A stretch of 64,000 nt of DNA, taken from assembly GCA_003669605.1 (NCBI GenBank), contig QWOP01000077.1:1-64000 (forward strand), written 5' to 3'. The stretch is from Planctomycetota bacterium (GTDB lineage: Bacteria > Planctomycetota > Planctomycetia > Pirellulales > UBA1268). A program made the translations under genes and the position numbers. Positions 39,101 through 47,754 of this stretch are shown here, piece by piece. The notes beneath the pieces are model-generated. The model was not told the origin of the DNA and searched no databases. It saw nothing but the letters and a program-made list of their open reading frames with translations. Each line of letters opens with the position of its first letter. Position 1 is the first letter of the stretch.

Positions 39101-39288
39101 GGCAGGCCGGATTGAGGACGCTGGGTGCCCCGCTGGTGGTCCGGGAACTGGTGATCACACCGGCCGGAGGAGCGGCTGTGCGCGTCGATTCAAAAGCGCC
39201 TCTTTCGGCCATGGAGGCCAGCGGCCGAGCCCGCCGCGACACGAGCCTGCTGATCCTCAATCTCAACGAATCAATCACGGTCGACTGA
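36160..39288 (+). CDS. PSCyt1 + DUF1549 + DUF1553 protein with a DUF1080-like C-terminal domain
   Basis: 1042 residues if started at GTG 36160; the true start may be a later TTG or GTG before the signal-like segment ([19 protein letters not shown], about 50-70), since no ribosome site decides. CWSCHGDE at 96-103 is the PSCyt1 heme site. DUF1549 has [18 protein letters not shown] and [19 protein letters not shown], with [12 protein letters not shown] at 404. DUF1553 shows [24 protein letters not shown] and [14 protein letters not shown]. Unlike its partner at 29353 the long beta insert is missing, but residues about 800-1010 form a laminin-G/DUF1080-like domain ([19 protein letters not shown]). 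So heme, DUF1553 and sugar-binding parts are fused. Downstream is a DUF1501 gene. Confidence 0.9.
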   Translation: [1042 protein letters not shown]

Positions 39289-39300
39289 CGAGGCCCCGGC

Positions 39301-40791
39301 GTGAACAATCCTGCTGCGATCGACGTCCGACGGCATGGCTGCACGGGAGCCAGGCGCCAATTTCTCTGGGATCAGGGGGCCGGGTTCACCGGTCTGGCGC
39401 TGGCGAGCCTGCTGGAGCGGGATGGTGTTTTTGCCCGGGCTGCGGCGGCGACCGCCGCCAGCCGTCAGCCCGGGCCGCTGGCTCCCAAGCCCTCCCACCA
39501 TCGCGGGGCAAAGGCCTGCATCTTTCTCTACATGTACGGCGGTCCGTCGCAGATGGACCTCTTCGACTACAAGCCCGAATTGCAGAAGCGGGATGGGCAG
39601 ACGATCGAGCTTGAGATCCGCCGCCGCGATCTCCAGAAGCAGACGCTGCTGGGATCGAAGCGGACCTTTCGCCAGCATGGCCAGTCGGGGATATGGTGCT
39701 CCGACGCGCTGCCCCATCTCGCCCAGCACGTCGACGAACTGGCGGTGGTGAAGAGTCTGTACGCCGATTCCTTCGCGCACGGGTCGGCCAACCTGCAGAT
39801 GAACACCGGGCGGATTCTCCAGGGATATCCGACGCTGGGTAGTTGGCTCAGTTATGGCCTGGGCAGCGAGAGCGACAACCTCCCCGGCTTTGTGGTGATG
39901 CTCGATCCCCGGGGCGGGCCGATTCCCGGGGCCGCCAACTGGGCCGCTGGCTTCATGCCTTCGGCTTATCAAGGTACGGTGTTTCGCTCGGCCGGTGAGG
40001 CGATCTTGGCGCTCGACCCGCCTGCCGGCATCAGCCGGGCCATGCAGCGGGAGGGGATCGACACGCTCGCGGCCTTAAACCGGCTCCATGCCGCCGACCG
40101 CACCGCCACCGGCGACTTGGAGGCCCGCATTGCCAGTTATGAATTGGCCTTTCAACTCCAGTCGAGTGCCCCGGAGCTCCTCGATCTGAGCAGCGAGAGC
40201 CCAGCCACCCTCGCCGCCTATGGCCTCCACGACCGCCGCGGTGCGCATCCACTGTCGCTCGGTCCGGCGCCGTTCGGCCGCCAGTGCCTGGTGGCGCGGA
40301 GGCTCGTGGAGCGCGGGGTGAGGTTCGTGCAGATCTATTCCGGCGGCGGCCATCAACAGCAGAACTGGGACGCGCATAATGGCGTCGAGGAGAATCTCAC
40401 CATCCACGCTCCGGAGATCGACAAGCCGATTGCGGCGTTGATCGGTGATCTGAAGGCGCGCGGAATGCTCGACGAGACGCTGGTGGTCTGGGGAGGAGAA
40501 TTTGGCCGTCAGCCGGTGGGGCAGGGGGCCAACGGCGGCCGCGACCACAATCCGAAGGGGTTTACCTATTTCCTCGCGGGAGCCGGAGTGAAAAAGGGGA
40601 CCAGTTATGGCCAGACCGATGAGCTCGGCCACGAGGCGGTGGTCAATCGGCACCACGTCCGCGACCTCCACGCCACGATCCTCCATTTGATGGGACTCGA
40701 TCCCGAACGACTCACCTTCTTCTACGGCGGCCTCGACCAAAAACTGACCGGTGTTCAACCGGCCCGACCAATCCAGGGGATCCTTGCATGA
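39301..40791 (+). CDS. DUF1501 protein, partner of the second heme/DUF1553 gene
   Basis: The protein has 496 residues from GTG 39301, 12 bases after the upstream stop. It shares the DUF1501 path of the protein at 32619: FLYMYGGPSQMDLFDYKP, QHGQSGIWCSDALPHLA, SYGLGSESDNLPGFV, RFVQIYSGGGHQQQNWDAH and VVWGGEFGRQP, then GRDHNPKGFTYFLAGAGVK. The N-terminus has an Arg pair followed by FLWDQGAGFTGLALASLL, which fits a Tat signal without the full consensus. The stop overlaps the next ATG as ATGA. The pair at 29353/32619 and this pair are clearly paralogous sets, likely differing in substrate. Confidence 0.92.
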   Translation: MNNPAAIDVRRHGCTGARRQFLWDQGAGFTGLALASLLERDGVFARAAAATAASRQPGPLAPKPSHHRGAKACIFLYMYGGPSQMDLFDYKPELQKRDGQTIELEIRRRDLQKQTLLGSKRTFRQHGQSGIWCSDALPHLAQHVDELAVVKSLYADSFAHGSANLQMNTGRILQGYPTLGSWLSYGLGSESDNLPGFVVMLDPRGGPIPGAANWAAGFMPSAYQGTVFRSAGEAILALDPPAGISRAMQREGIDTLAALNRLHAADRTATGDLEARIASYELAFQLQSSAPELLDLSSESPATLAAYGLHDRRGAHPLSLGPAPFGRQCLVARRLVERGVRFVQIYSGGGHQQQNWDAHNGVEENLTIHAPEIDKPIAALIGDLKARGMLDETLVVWGGEFGRQPVGQGANGGRDHNPKGFTYFLAGAGVKKGTSYGQTDELGHEAVVNRHHVRDLHATILHLMGLDPERLTFFYGGLDQKLTGVQPARPIQGILA

Positions 40792-41675
40792 CACGGCTTC
40801 AAGACAGCGCCCTTCCCCGCCATCCGCTCCGTGTCGGCTGTGGGGAATGGGGCTTCCGAAATCTGCCGATGGCCGACCACTTCCAGATTGCCGCCGAGTT
40901 CGGATTCCGCGAACTTGAATTTGGCATCGGCGGCGGTCAACCGGGCCGGTTGCCAGAGGCCCCGTCTGCGGCCGACATCGCCACGTTTCGCGCGCTTGCC
41001 GCCACGAGTGGAATCGCCACGCCGGGCTGCTGCATCGAGAACGATTTTTCAGCCGGTGGGCCGGAGGATGTGGTAGCGGCGGTCGTGAAGGCGATTCGGC
41101 AAGCGCGGGTGGCGGCAGAGTGCGGTGCCAGGCAGGTGCGGACCTTCGCCGGATTCACGCCGTGGGATGCCATGGACGAGGCCCGTTATTCCAGGATGGT
41201 CGATGGCTTGGTGGCCTGCGACCGGGAACTGGAGCGGCTGGGGCTCTCGATGGCGATCGAGACGCACGGCGCCATTGAGCATCGCCCTGATGGCTCGGCT
41301 GTCCATATCCATACCGTGACCACCCATCCCGATGGGCTCCGCCGGCTGCTCGCCGATCTTCCCCGGAGGATCGGCTTCAATTTCGATCCGGGCAATCTTC
41401 GCGCGGCCGATCCAGCTGACCGCTCCTGCGCGGTCGATCTCCTCCGCGGCCGGATCACCTACTGCCATCTGAAAGACTGGATCGGTGATGGCCAGGGGTG
41501 GCGGGCTGTCGCCGTTGGGGACGTGGCTGACGGCATCGACTGGGCCGATCTCCTGCCCCGCACCGGCTACGAAGGCACGTACTTGATCGAGTACGAACCG
41601 CTCCACGACACCGTCGACGGCATCCGCCGCAGTCTTTGGGCGCTGCAGTCAGCGGGGTTTGAGTTGGAGTACTGA
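40788..41675 (+). CDS. Sugar phosphate isomerase/epimerase family (TIM-barrel) protein
   Basis: The protein has 295 residues; ATG 40788 overlaps the upstream stop as ATGA. The sequence fits the xylose-isomerase-like TIM barrel (AP endonuclease family 2): CGEWGFRNLPMADHFQIAAEFGFRELEFG at the start, AAECGARQVRTFAG, LSMAIETHGAIEH with the metal-binding Glu, RIGFNFDPGNLRAA, YCHLKDWIGDG with His-Lys-Asp, and GTYLIEYEP near the end. These supply the Glu/Asp/His metal site typical of 3-keto-sugar epimerases, hydroxypyruvate isomerase and IolE/IolI. No signal peptide, so cytoplasmic. Its coupling to the DUF1501 gene suggests it handles a sugar released by that system. Confidence 0.88.
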   Translation: MTRLQDSALPRHPLRVGCGEWGFRNLPMADHFQIAAEFGFRELEFGIGGGQPGRLPEAPSAADIATFRALAATSGIATPGCCIENDFSAGGPEDVVAAVVKAIRQARVAAECGARQVRTFAGFTPWDAMDEARYSRMVDGLVACDRELERLGLSMAIETHGAIEHRPDGSAVHIHTVTTHPDGLRRLLADLPRRIGFNFDPGNLRAADPADRSCAVDLLRGRITYCHLKDWIGDGQGWRAVAVGDVADGIDWADLLPRTGYEGTYLIEYEPLHDTVDGIRRSLWALQSAGFELEY

Positions 41676-41776
41676 GTGATCGGCGGGCTCCGCGTGGAAG
41701 GAGATCGAGGAGCCGACGTCACAGCGCCGGCAACGAGGCTCAGGCGCGTGATTCGTGATTGGAAAGCCCCCCGATC

Positions 41777-44056
41777 CTACTTCTTCCCCCGCTTCGGCTT
41801 CGAGGCCTGGGCACGCCCTGGTTTCGCCGGTGTGGCGTCAGCCTCGTCGTCGTCCGCCTCGACGGTGGCGATCTTCCCCCGCTTCCCTTTTGCGGCATCC
41901 CGCGTCAGTGGTTTCCGGCCCGCCGAGATGCCGTCGTCAACCGCATCGGCGGCGGCCTGGGTAAGGCCAACCTCGCCCGGCGCGACGATGATGCAATTCT
42001 TGCCAAGATCGAGTTCGTCCTCTTCCTCCACGATCGGGCGGCCACGGTCGTCGTAGCGGACGTCGGCCTGTGCGGTCTTCTTTTTGGCAAGCGCCAGGAG
42101 ATCCTCGTAGAGTTTCTTGGCATCGCAGCCGTTGATCACCGCCACCGCCTGAGCGACCTCGCCGAGATAGCGGAGGAAGATGCTGCGGCGCTGTCCTTCC
42201 TGGGCGACACGGAGCCGGCGACGGAGGTACATGCCCAGGTTACGACCGACAGCCTGCAGGGCGAGACGGATCTCCTTCTGGATCTCCGGATAGGAGGCGA
42301 TCGCCTCCTTCGACTCACTCGTGAACGGCACCCAGACGCTCGCCACGTGCACCATCACCGAGACGGGGCCCGAGGGGAGGCTGCCACGGGACTGCGAGAG
42401 GCCGTATGAACGCCAGTTTGTGGAGAGGATCGTCTGCGTGACAGCGCAGGCGGCGTGTTGGAACTGGAGCGGCACCCGGTTGGCGAAGCGGAGGACAGTC
42501 ATGTGCTGTCCCTCGTCGAGATTGACGTGCTGCATCGCCGAATGGAGCGTGGCAAGGACGTCCTTCTTGAGCTTCGATGGAGACTGTCGACTGGCGAGTT
42601 TTGCCGCATCGAGGATCTTGTCGGCCGCCTCCCCGCTCATGCCGCTAAAGGTGGTGGTGAGGAACTGGCGGAGGCTGCGGGCATCGCTTTCGCCGGCGAG
42701 TTCGCTGAGTGCCTCAAGCGACACCTTCTGCGCCGCGGGGCCGCCTCCATAGGCCAGTGCCGCTTCGATCACGAACGGGTTGCCCCGGTAGACTCCCGGT
42801 GGCCTCGTGGCTGCGGTGAAAAACTCGCCCGGCACCACTTGACGGAGGCCGGCGAGAAGCCGCTGCTCGCCAATCGGAACCACACAGTCGGTAGCCGGTG
42901 GCGGGATCTTGATGTCCTGGATCGCCTTGAACAGCGCATCGGCCTCACCGCGCCCAAGCTTGGCACAGGTGGCCCGCGGCGAGAGTTTTGCCGAGTCGCA
43001 CAGTTTCCGGGCGATGCCGGAGGAGACTCGAGAGAAGGAACTGGTGAGAAACTGCGCCAGCGTCAGTTTGGGGTGTTCCTGGAGCATCGTCACCAACCGA
43101 CCGAGTTCGACGCCGTAGGGATGCGGCTTGATCTCCCGGGGCTCGGGGGGCAGGTCGTGGGTCGAGCGCTCGAAGATTCGTTCCGGTCCGTCGGGAGGAA
43201 GGAAGTGGATCCGGCAGTGCGGGTTGGCGATGGCGGTCTGTTCGAGGTATTCCTCGACGCTGCCGCGGCCGCGTTGGAACTTCGCCTCCATCTCGATCGT
43301 CACCCGGGTGCCGTGGTCGACGGCCTCTCCCTTGTCGTTGGTCGCCACCCAAACGATGTCGTACTTGGCCATCAGTTCGGCGCCCGACTTCCCCGGGGGG
43401 AGATCGATCCCCTCCCCCTTGCCATTGAGGATCTGGGGCTCGTTGGTCTTGGTGTCGATCCGCAGTTCGTAGTAGTGCGCCGGTTCCTTGGCGGAGATTT
43501 TGGAGATGATCTTCACCGGCTTTCCGGTGGTCAGCACGCCGTACATGCCCGCTGCGGAGATGCCGATCCCCTGCTGGCCGCGGCTCATCCGCAGCCGGTG
43601 GAATTTTGAGCCGTAGAGGAGCTTTCCAAAGATCAGCGGAATCTGTTTGCGGACGATCCCCGGTCCATTGTCCTGGACACCCATGCGGAACCTTGATCCG
43701 GCTTCGGCGACCGGATCGATGTGCACCCAGATCTCCGGGAGGATGCCCGCTTCCTCGCAGGCATCGAGCGAGTTGTCGACCGCCTCCTTGACGCTGGTGA
43801 GTAACGCCTTCCGCGGCGAATCGAAGCCGAGGAGATGGCGGTTCTTGGCGAAGAACTCGCTGACAGAGATGTCGCGTTGACCGGCGGCGAGCGTCTGGGC
43901 TGAGGCCCGTCGCTTTGTCGGAGTTGACGGGGGGGCGACTGGGGCAAGAGACAACGCCGCGGCGGGGGCTGACTTGGGGGCCTCGGCCGCAGCCTGCGCT
44001 GCCTGCTTGACGGCGGCCACGGCGGTAGCGGTGGCGGATCGAGACTGCTTAGCCAT
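41777..44056 (-). CDS. top6B: DNA topoisomerase VI subunit B with duplicated H2TH-like segment
   Basis: About 759 residues from ATG 44056. After an Ala/Lys-rich tail (1-60) comes the GHKL ATPase: EAVDNSLDA (91-99), DNGPGI (129-134) and GQQGIGISAAG (160-170). An H2TH-type domain spans 331-384 (LAQFLTSSFSRVSSGIARKL). The transducer domain follows, with VPIGEQRLLAGLR, the NPFVIEAALAYGGG strand, RFANRVPLQF, NWRSYGL and a switch Lys in ESKEAIAS (581-588). Between AYGGG and RFANR there is an inserted second H2TH-like unit (461-512, SLRQFLTTTFSGMSGEAADK). The last 60 residues are acidic then Lys-rich. The A subunit is not adjacent. Topo VI relaxes and decatenates DNA; in bacteria it is rare. Confidence 0.93.
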   Translation of the reverse strand: MAKQSRSATATAVAAVKQAAQAAAEAPKSAPAAALSLAPVAPPSTPTKRRASAQTLAAGQRDISVSEFFAKNRHLLGFDSPRKALLTSVKEAVDNSLDACEEAGILPEIWVHIDPVAEAGSRFRMGVQDNGPGIVRKQIPLIFGKLLYGSKFHRLRMSRGQQGIGISAAGMYGVLTTGKPVKIISKISAKEPAHYYELRIDTKTNEPQILNGKGEGIDLPPGKSGAELMAKYDIVWVATNDKGEAVDHGTRVTIEMEAKFQRGRGSVEEYLEQTAIANPHCRIHFLPPDGPERIFERSTHDLPPEPREIKPHPYGVELGRLVTMLQEHPKLTLAQFLTSSFSRVSSGIARKLCDSAKLSPRATCAKLGRGEADALFKAIQDIKIPPPATDCVVPIGEQRLLAGLRQVVPGEFFTAATRPPGVYRGNPFVIEAALAYGGGPAAQKVSLEALSELAGESDARSLRQFLTTTFSGMSGEAADKILDAAKLASRQSPSKLKKDVLATLHSAMQHVNLDEGQHMTVLRFANRVPLQFQHAACAVTQTILSTNWRSYGLSQSRGSLPSGPVSVMVHVASVWVPFTSESKEAIASYPEIQKEIRLALQAVGRNLGMYLRRRLRVAQEGQRRSIFLRYLGEVAQAVAVINGCDAKKLYEDLLALAKKKTAQADVRYDDRGRPIVEEEDELDLGKNCIIVAPGEVGLTQAAADAVDDGISAGRKPLTRDAAKGKRGKIATVEADDDEADATPAKPGRAQASKPKRGKK

Positions 44057-44296
44057 GCGGATCGGAGGTGCGTTTGGGGGCTGGAAGGGATAGGGGTGGA
44101 AAGGTGGGCAGAGTATAGCGGTTATGCGGGGGCAGTTCTCCGGCGGGGGAGACCCTCCGGAGATCGCAGACATTGCCTCCTGGGAAGGGGCGTCAGAGGC
44201 GGAGACTGGGAGTGATTGGTGGAATCGGCTCCAACCGAAAGACCTTCAGTGCCGGTGGCTCCCGGCGCGGAGAATCGATGCTCTGGAGGTGATCCG
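44057..44296. other. Divergent intergenic region between top6B and a small secreted-protein gene
   Basis: This 240-bp region should carry the promoter of both genes. The plus-strand frame is open upstream of 44297 but lacks a ribosome site and signal features. I see no clear hairpin or operator. Confidence 0.35.
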
Positions 44297-44644
44297 ATGG
44301 CAGTCTGTGTTTCCTGGCGGCGGGCGCTGCTCGCCCTGCTTGTCGCGGCTGGTGTTTCAATGGCGACCGCAGTGTCCGCCAACCCGATCAACCACGGGAT
44401 CGACGCCCCCACGCCGGACGTCTTCTCGAATGACTATGTCCCCCCCGTGCCGGCCGGGGCCGCGCCCGGCTTGGGTGCCCAACTCTACGTCTCGCCGCGC
44501 CCCGTGCCGCCGTACGTCGGCCACACCTGGTACACCTATCCCCCCTTTCTGCCGCACGAGTTCCTCTACAGGCATCACCGCAGGTACATCCGGCCGGCCG
44601 GTGCGACGGGGATGAGGACTGAAGTCCGCTCGTTCTACTGGTGA
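44297..44644 (+). CDS. Small secreted protein of unknown function
   Basis: The protein has 115 residues from ATG 44297, chosen over an upstream in-frame start because GGAGG at 44285-44289 is 7 bases before it. Residues 1-31 are a signal peptide (WRRALLALLVAAGVSMATAVSA). The mature part is Pro/Tyr-rich (PVPPYVGHTWYTYPPFLPHEFLY) with a run of His/Arg near 90-100. It is followed after 119 bp by another small signal-bearing protein ending in a similar Pro/Tyr/Trp-rich tail, so the two may be related surface proteins. Function unknown. Confidence 0.65.
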   Translation: MAVCVSWRRALLALLVAAGVSMATAVSANPINHGIDAPTPDVFSNDYVPPVPAGAAPGLGAQLYVSPRPVPPYVGHTWYTYPPFLPHEFLYRHHRRYIRPAGATGMRTEVRSFYW

Positions 44645-44763
44645 GCGATCCTGGCTTGAGCCGTCGAATCGACCAGTCGCCACCGGAGGCCGGACCGGGG
44701 TGATGTCTTGGAACCGGCATTTGAGACCTTTGTCCGCTCGAATCCCCCCGCAGAGAAGAGTCC

Positions 44764-45171
44764 ATGAAATCGACCGATCCCACTCGGCCAAGCGCCGTGG
44801 TCCGTGCCGTGGTGCTCGTCGGCTTGGTCGCCGCCTGCTTGGCGGGCATGGCCGCCGCGGCCCGCGCCTCTGACAAGGCCACTGAGAAACGATACTTCCT
44901 CCGTGCCAAGGGGAAGAGTTGGCACAGCGTCTGGTATGACCCGTCCATCGGCAAGCCGTTGGCATTGGTGGTGCCGCCGACGACCGAGTTCACCTCCGAG
45001 TACTCCTGGGGTGTGCCCAGTTCGCGAGTGATGCCTCTGTACAACCAATTCCAGCGCCCTTATCCGGGGGCTGGGGCCGTGCCCGGGAGCGGCGGCGGAA
45101 TGTATCCGACTCCCTATTGGCCGAGTGATACGGTGCAGTTCGGCGTCCACAGTGTTCGCGGGCCATGGTGA
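44764..45171 (+). CDS. Small secreted protein of unknown function
   Basis: The protein has 135 residues from ATG 44764, with a purine-rich AGAGAAGAG just before. Residues 1-37 form a signal peptide (VVLVGLVAACLAGMAAAARA). The mature part has a basic start (KRYFLRAKGKSWHSVWYD), a Val/Pro/Thr core and a Pro/Gly-rich tail (PYPGAGAVPGSGGGMYPTPYWP). Like the gene before it, it is likely a small surface protein. The N-terminal part, with YFLRAKGKSW and then LALVVPPTTEF, is not a match to any family I know. Function unknown. Confidence 0.65.
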   Translation: MKSTDPTRPSAVVRAVVLVGLVAACLAGMAAAARASDKATEKRYFLRAKGKSWHSVWYDPSIGKPLALVVPPTTEFTSEYSWGVPSSRVMPLYNQFQRPYPGAGAVPGSGGGMYPTPYWPSDTVQFGVHSVRGPW

Positions 45172-45273
45172 ACTGAGGACCGGCTGTGGAGAGGCAATCT
45201 CCGGACGGCACGACGAGACCGTGATCGCCAAGCAGGGGAGAAAACCACAGTTTTTCTCCCAGCAGATGGCGCT

Positions 45274-46302
45274 TCAGCGGTCGGAGAGTTGACTGCGTGC
45301 CAGGTCCACCCAGGGGCTGTCGGGCGCCAGGGCGAGGAAGGTCCGCAGGTGTCTGGCGGCGTCCGCTCTGCGGCCGATGTCATCGAGGACTCCGGCGATG
45401 TGCCAGTGGGCATCGGCGTAGTCGGGCTGTTGTCGCAGCACACCCTCAAACGCAGCCAGCGCCAGTTCCTGGTCGCCCAGTTCGGCCAGAACACAGCCGA
45501 GGCTCGTTCGGGCTTCGAGGTGGTCCGCGTCGAACTCGATCGCCACGTAGTAACGCTCGCGCGCCGCTGTCAGGTCGCCGCTGCGGTAGAGCAACTCGGC
45601 AAGCACAAACGAGACCTGTGCCGACGGCCCATCGGCTTGGAGCAGGGCCCGCAGCGCCTCGGTGGCTGCTTCCAGGTCTCCAGCCGCCTCCAGATCGGCT
45701 GCCAGCGCCAGCAGTTCGACCCCGCTGACGGGCTCATCATCCCCGTCGTTGGATGACGGCAGTCCTGTCTTCCCCTGGGGGGAGAGGGGCCTCGGGCCCG
45801 CCGCACGCGGGGCGTGGGAGATCGGCACGGCCGGCGCCCGCCACGCCGGGACGTTGTCCTGAGCGTTGTCCGGAGCGTGGCTGAGATCGACTGTGTAGAA
45901 CGAAAACTGCCGCTGCCCACCGGCTCCGAGCAGCTCAAGTCCCCGGCGGAAACTCAACCGTCGGCCGTCGGCCACAATCCTTTCGCCATGACGGGCTGCG
46001 GCTGCCGCTCCGCCGGGGATGAGGTTGGCCAACCGGGCATCGATCTCCCGGAGCCGGAACCCACCTTTCAGGAGTCGGGCCAGTCGCTGCCCCACGACCA
46101 GTTCACCGTACGAGAACCACTCGATCCGCCCCGCCCGACGGCTCGGCCGCAACAACCCCCCGCGCACCCAGTGCCGGACGGCCGTGGGCGGCACATCCAA
46201 CACCGCAGCCATCATCCCCACCGTGTGCAGACCACGGACCCCCACGCCGTCAGGGTCGTCCCAATCGGCTGCCGTGGGCAGAGGGCGTTGGGTCGTGGGC
46301 AA
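45274..46302 (-). CDS. MerR-type HTH protein fused to TPR repeats
   Basis: 342 residues if started at the TTG at 46302; a GTG near 46245 is also possible, since there is no clear ribosome site. The N-terminus is a MerR-like winged helix: GLHTVGMMAAVLDVPPTAVRHWVRGGLL, then a wing (RRAGRIEWFSYGELVVGQRLARLL) and a short linker. The middle 100 residues are Pro/Ala/Arg-rich and disordered. The C-terminal 140 residues are TPR repeats (ADLEAAGDLEAATEALRALL, ELLYRSGDLTAARERYYVAIEFD, VLAELGDQELALAAFEGVL, AGVLDDIGRRADAARHLRTFL). It likely binds DNA and a partner protein. It shares the minus strand with icd but is 74 bases downstream. Confidence 0.82.
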   Translation of the reverse strand: MPTTQRPLPTAADWDDPDGVGVRGLHTVGMMAAVLDVPPTAVRHWVRGGLLRPSRRAGRIEWFSYGELVVGQRLARLLKGGFRLREIDARLANLIPGGAAAAARHGERIVADGRRLSFRRGLELLGAGGQRQFSFYTVDLSHAPDNAQDNVPAWRAPAVPISHAPRAAGPRPLSPQGKTGLPSSNDGDDEPVSGVELLALAADLEAAGDLEAATEALRALLQADGPSAQVSFVLAELLYRSGDLTAARERYYVAIEFDADHLEARTSLGCVLAELGDQELALAAFEGVLRQQPDYADAHWHIAGVLDDIGRRADAARHLRTFLALAPDSPWVDLARSQLSDR

Positions 46303-46376
46303 GGGGAATCGCTCGGATTGGTGGCAGAGGAGGCGTCAGAGGAGAGCGGAGCATCCGGCAGTGCGGGTGGAGCAGA

Positions 46377-47618
46377 TCAGGCCCGACCGCTTCCCTGGGC
46401 CATCGCCGCGCCGAGGTTCGAGTCGATCGCCGACAAGAATTCCTCGGTGTTGAGATGGGGCTGTTTGGGTCCGATGAGCACGGCCAGATCCTTCGTCATC
46501 TTTCCCGCTTCGACTGTCTCGATGCACACCCGCTCGAGGGTGTCGGCAAAGTGCGTCACCGCCGGCGTGCCGTCGAGCTTCCCGCGGTGAGCGAGGCCGC
46601 GGGTCCAAGCGAAGATCGACGCGATGGGGTTGGTAGAAGTCGGCCGCCCCTGCTGGTGCTGCCGGTAATGACGGGTGACGGTCCCGTGGGCGGCCTCGGC
46701 CTCAACCGTCTTGCCGTCCGGTGTCATCAGCACGCTGGTCATCAGTCCCAGCGATCCAAAACCTTGGGCGACGATGTCGCTCTGCACGTCACCGTCATAG
46801 TTCTTGCAGGCCCACACATAGCCCCCCTCCCACTTGAGCGCCGACGCCACCATGTCGTCGATCAGTCGGTGCTCGTACGTCAGGCCGCGGGTGGCAAAAT
46901 CAGCCTTGAATTCGGCGTCGAATACCTCCTGAAAGAGGTCCTTGAAGCGGCCGTCGTAGGCCTTGAGGATCGTGTTTTTTGTCGACAGGTAGACCGGATA
47001 ACCGCGTGCGAGACCGTAGCGCAAACTGGCCCTAGCGAAGTCGCGGATCGAGTCGTCGAGGTTGTACATCGCCATGGCGACGCCCGATGACGGGAATTGG
47101 TAGACCTGCATCTCCATGGGCTTCGACCCGTCCTCTGGAGTGAAGGACAGCGTCAGTGTGCCGGGCCCTGGGATCCGCACATCGGTGGCCCGGTACTGGT
47201 CGCCAAAGGCGTGCCGGCCGACGACGATCGGCTTCGTCCAGCCGGGCACCAGTCGGGGGATGTTCGAGATGATGATCGGCTCGCGGAAGATCACGCCGCC
47301 AAGGATATTGCGGATCGTTCCGTTGGGGCTCTTCCACATCTTTTTCAGCGAGAACTCCGCGACCCGGGCCTCATCGGGGGTGATCGTGGCGCACTTCACC
47401 CCCACACCATGCTCGATGATCGCATGGGCCGCGTCGATGGTCACCTGATCAGCGGTGGCATCGCGGTGTTCAATCGAGAGGTCGTAGTAGCGGAGGTCGA
47501 GGTCAAGGTAGGGGAGAATCAACTGGTCCTTGATGAACTGCCAGATGATCCGCGTCATCTCGTCCCCATCGAGTTCAACGACGGGACGGGCCACCTTGAT
47601 CTTGCCGGGCGTGTTCAC
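46377..47618 (-). CDS. icd: NADP-dependent isocitrate dehydrogenase
   Basis: About 413 residues from GTG 47618, with GGAGA 6 bases before; this gives the standard length, whereas the longer frame adds an unrelated tail. The protein matches the dimeric IDH type [98 protein letters not shown], and [12 protein letters not shown]. It converts isocitrate to 2-oxoglutarate in the TCA cycle with NADP+. It lies 195 bp downstream of the YTV-repeat gene on the same strand, but the strong terminator between them shows separate transcription. Confidence 0.97.
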   Translation of the reverse strand: MNTPGKIKVARPVVELDGDEMTRIIWQFIKDQLILPYLDLDLRYYDLSIEHRDATADQVTIDAAHAIIEHGVGVKCATITPDEARVAEFSLKKMWKSPNGTIRNILGGVIFREPIIISNIPRLVPGWTKPIVVGRHAFGDQYRATDVRIPGPGTLTLSFTPEDGSKPMEMQVYQFPSSGVAMAMYNLDDSIRDFARASLRYGLARGYPVYLSTKNTILKAYDGRFKDLFQEVFDAEFKADFATRGLTYEHRLIDDMVASALKWEGGYVWACKNYDGDVQSDIVAQGFGSLGLMTSVLMTPDGKTVEAEAAHGTVTRHYRQHQQGRPTSTNPIASIFAWTRGLAHRGKLDGTPAVTHFADTLERVCIETVEAGKMTKDLAVLIGPKQPHLNTEEFLSAIDSNLGAAMAQGSGRA

Positions 47619-47754
47619 AGTTCTCTCCGAAATGGCGGCGTTCTCCACCCGCCGGCCCTGCGGGCCAGTCGTCGGCGTGGGGCAAGCGACCGCGGGGGTG
47701 AAACTACTCGTTCGGATGCCGGGTGGCAACCAATGCGGCGCTGCCGAGGGGGAC

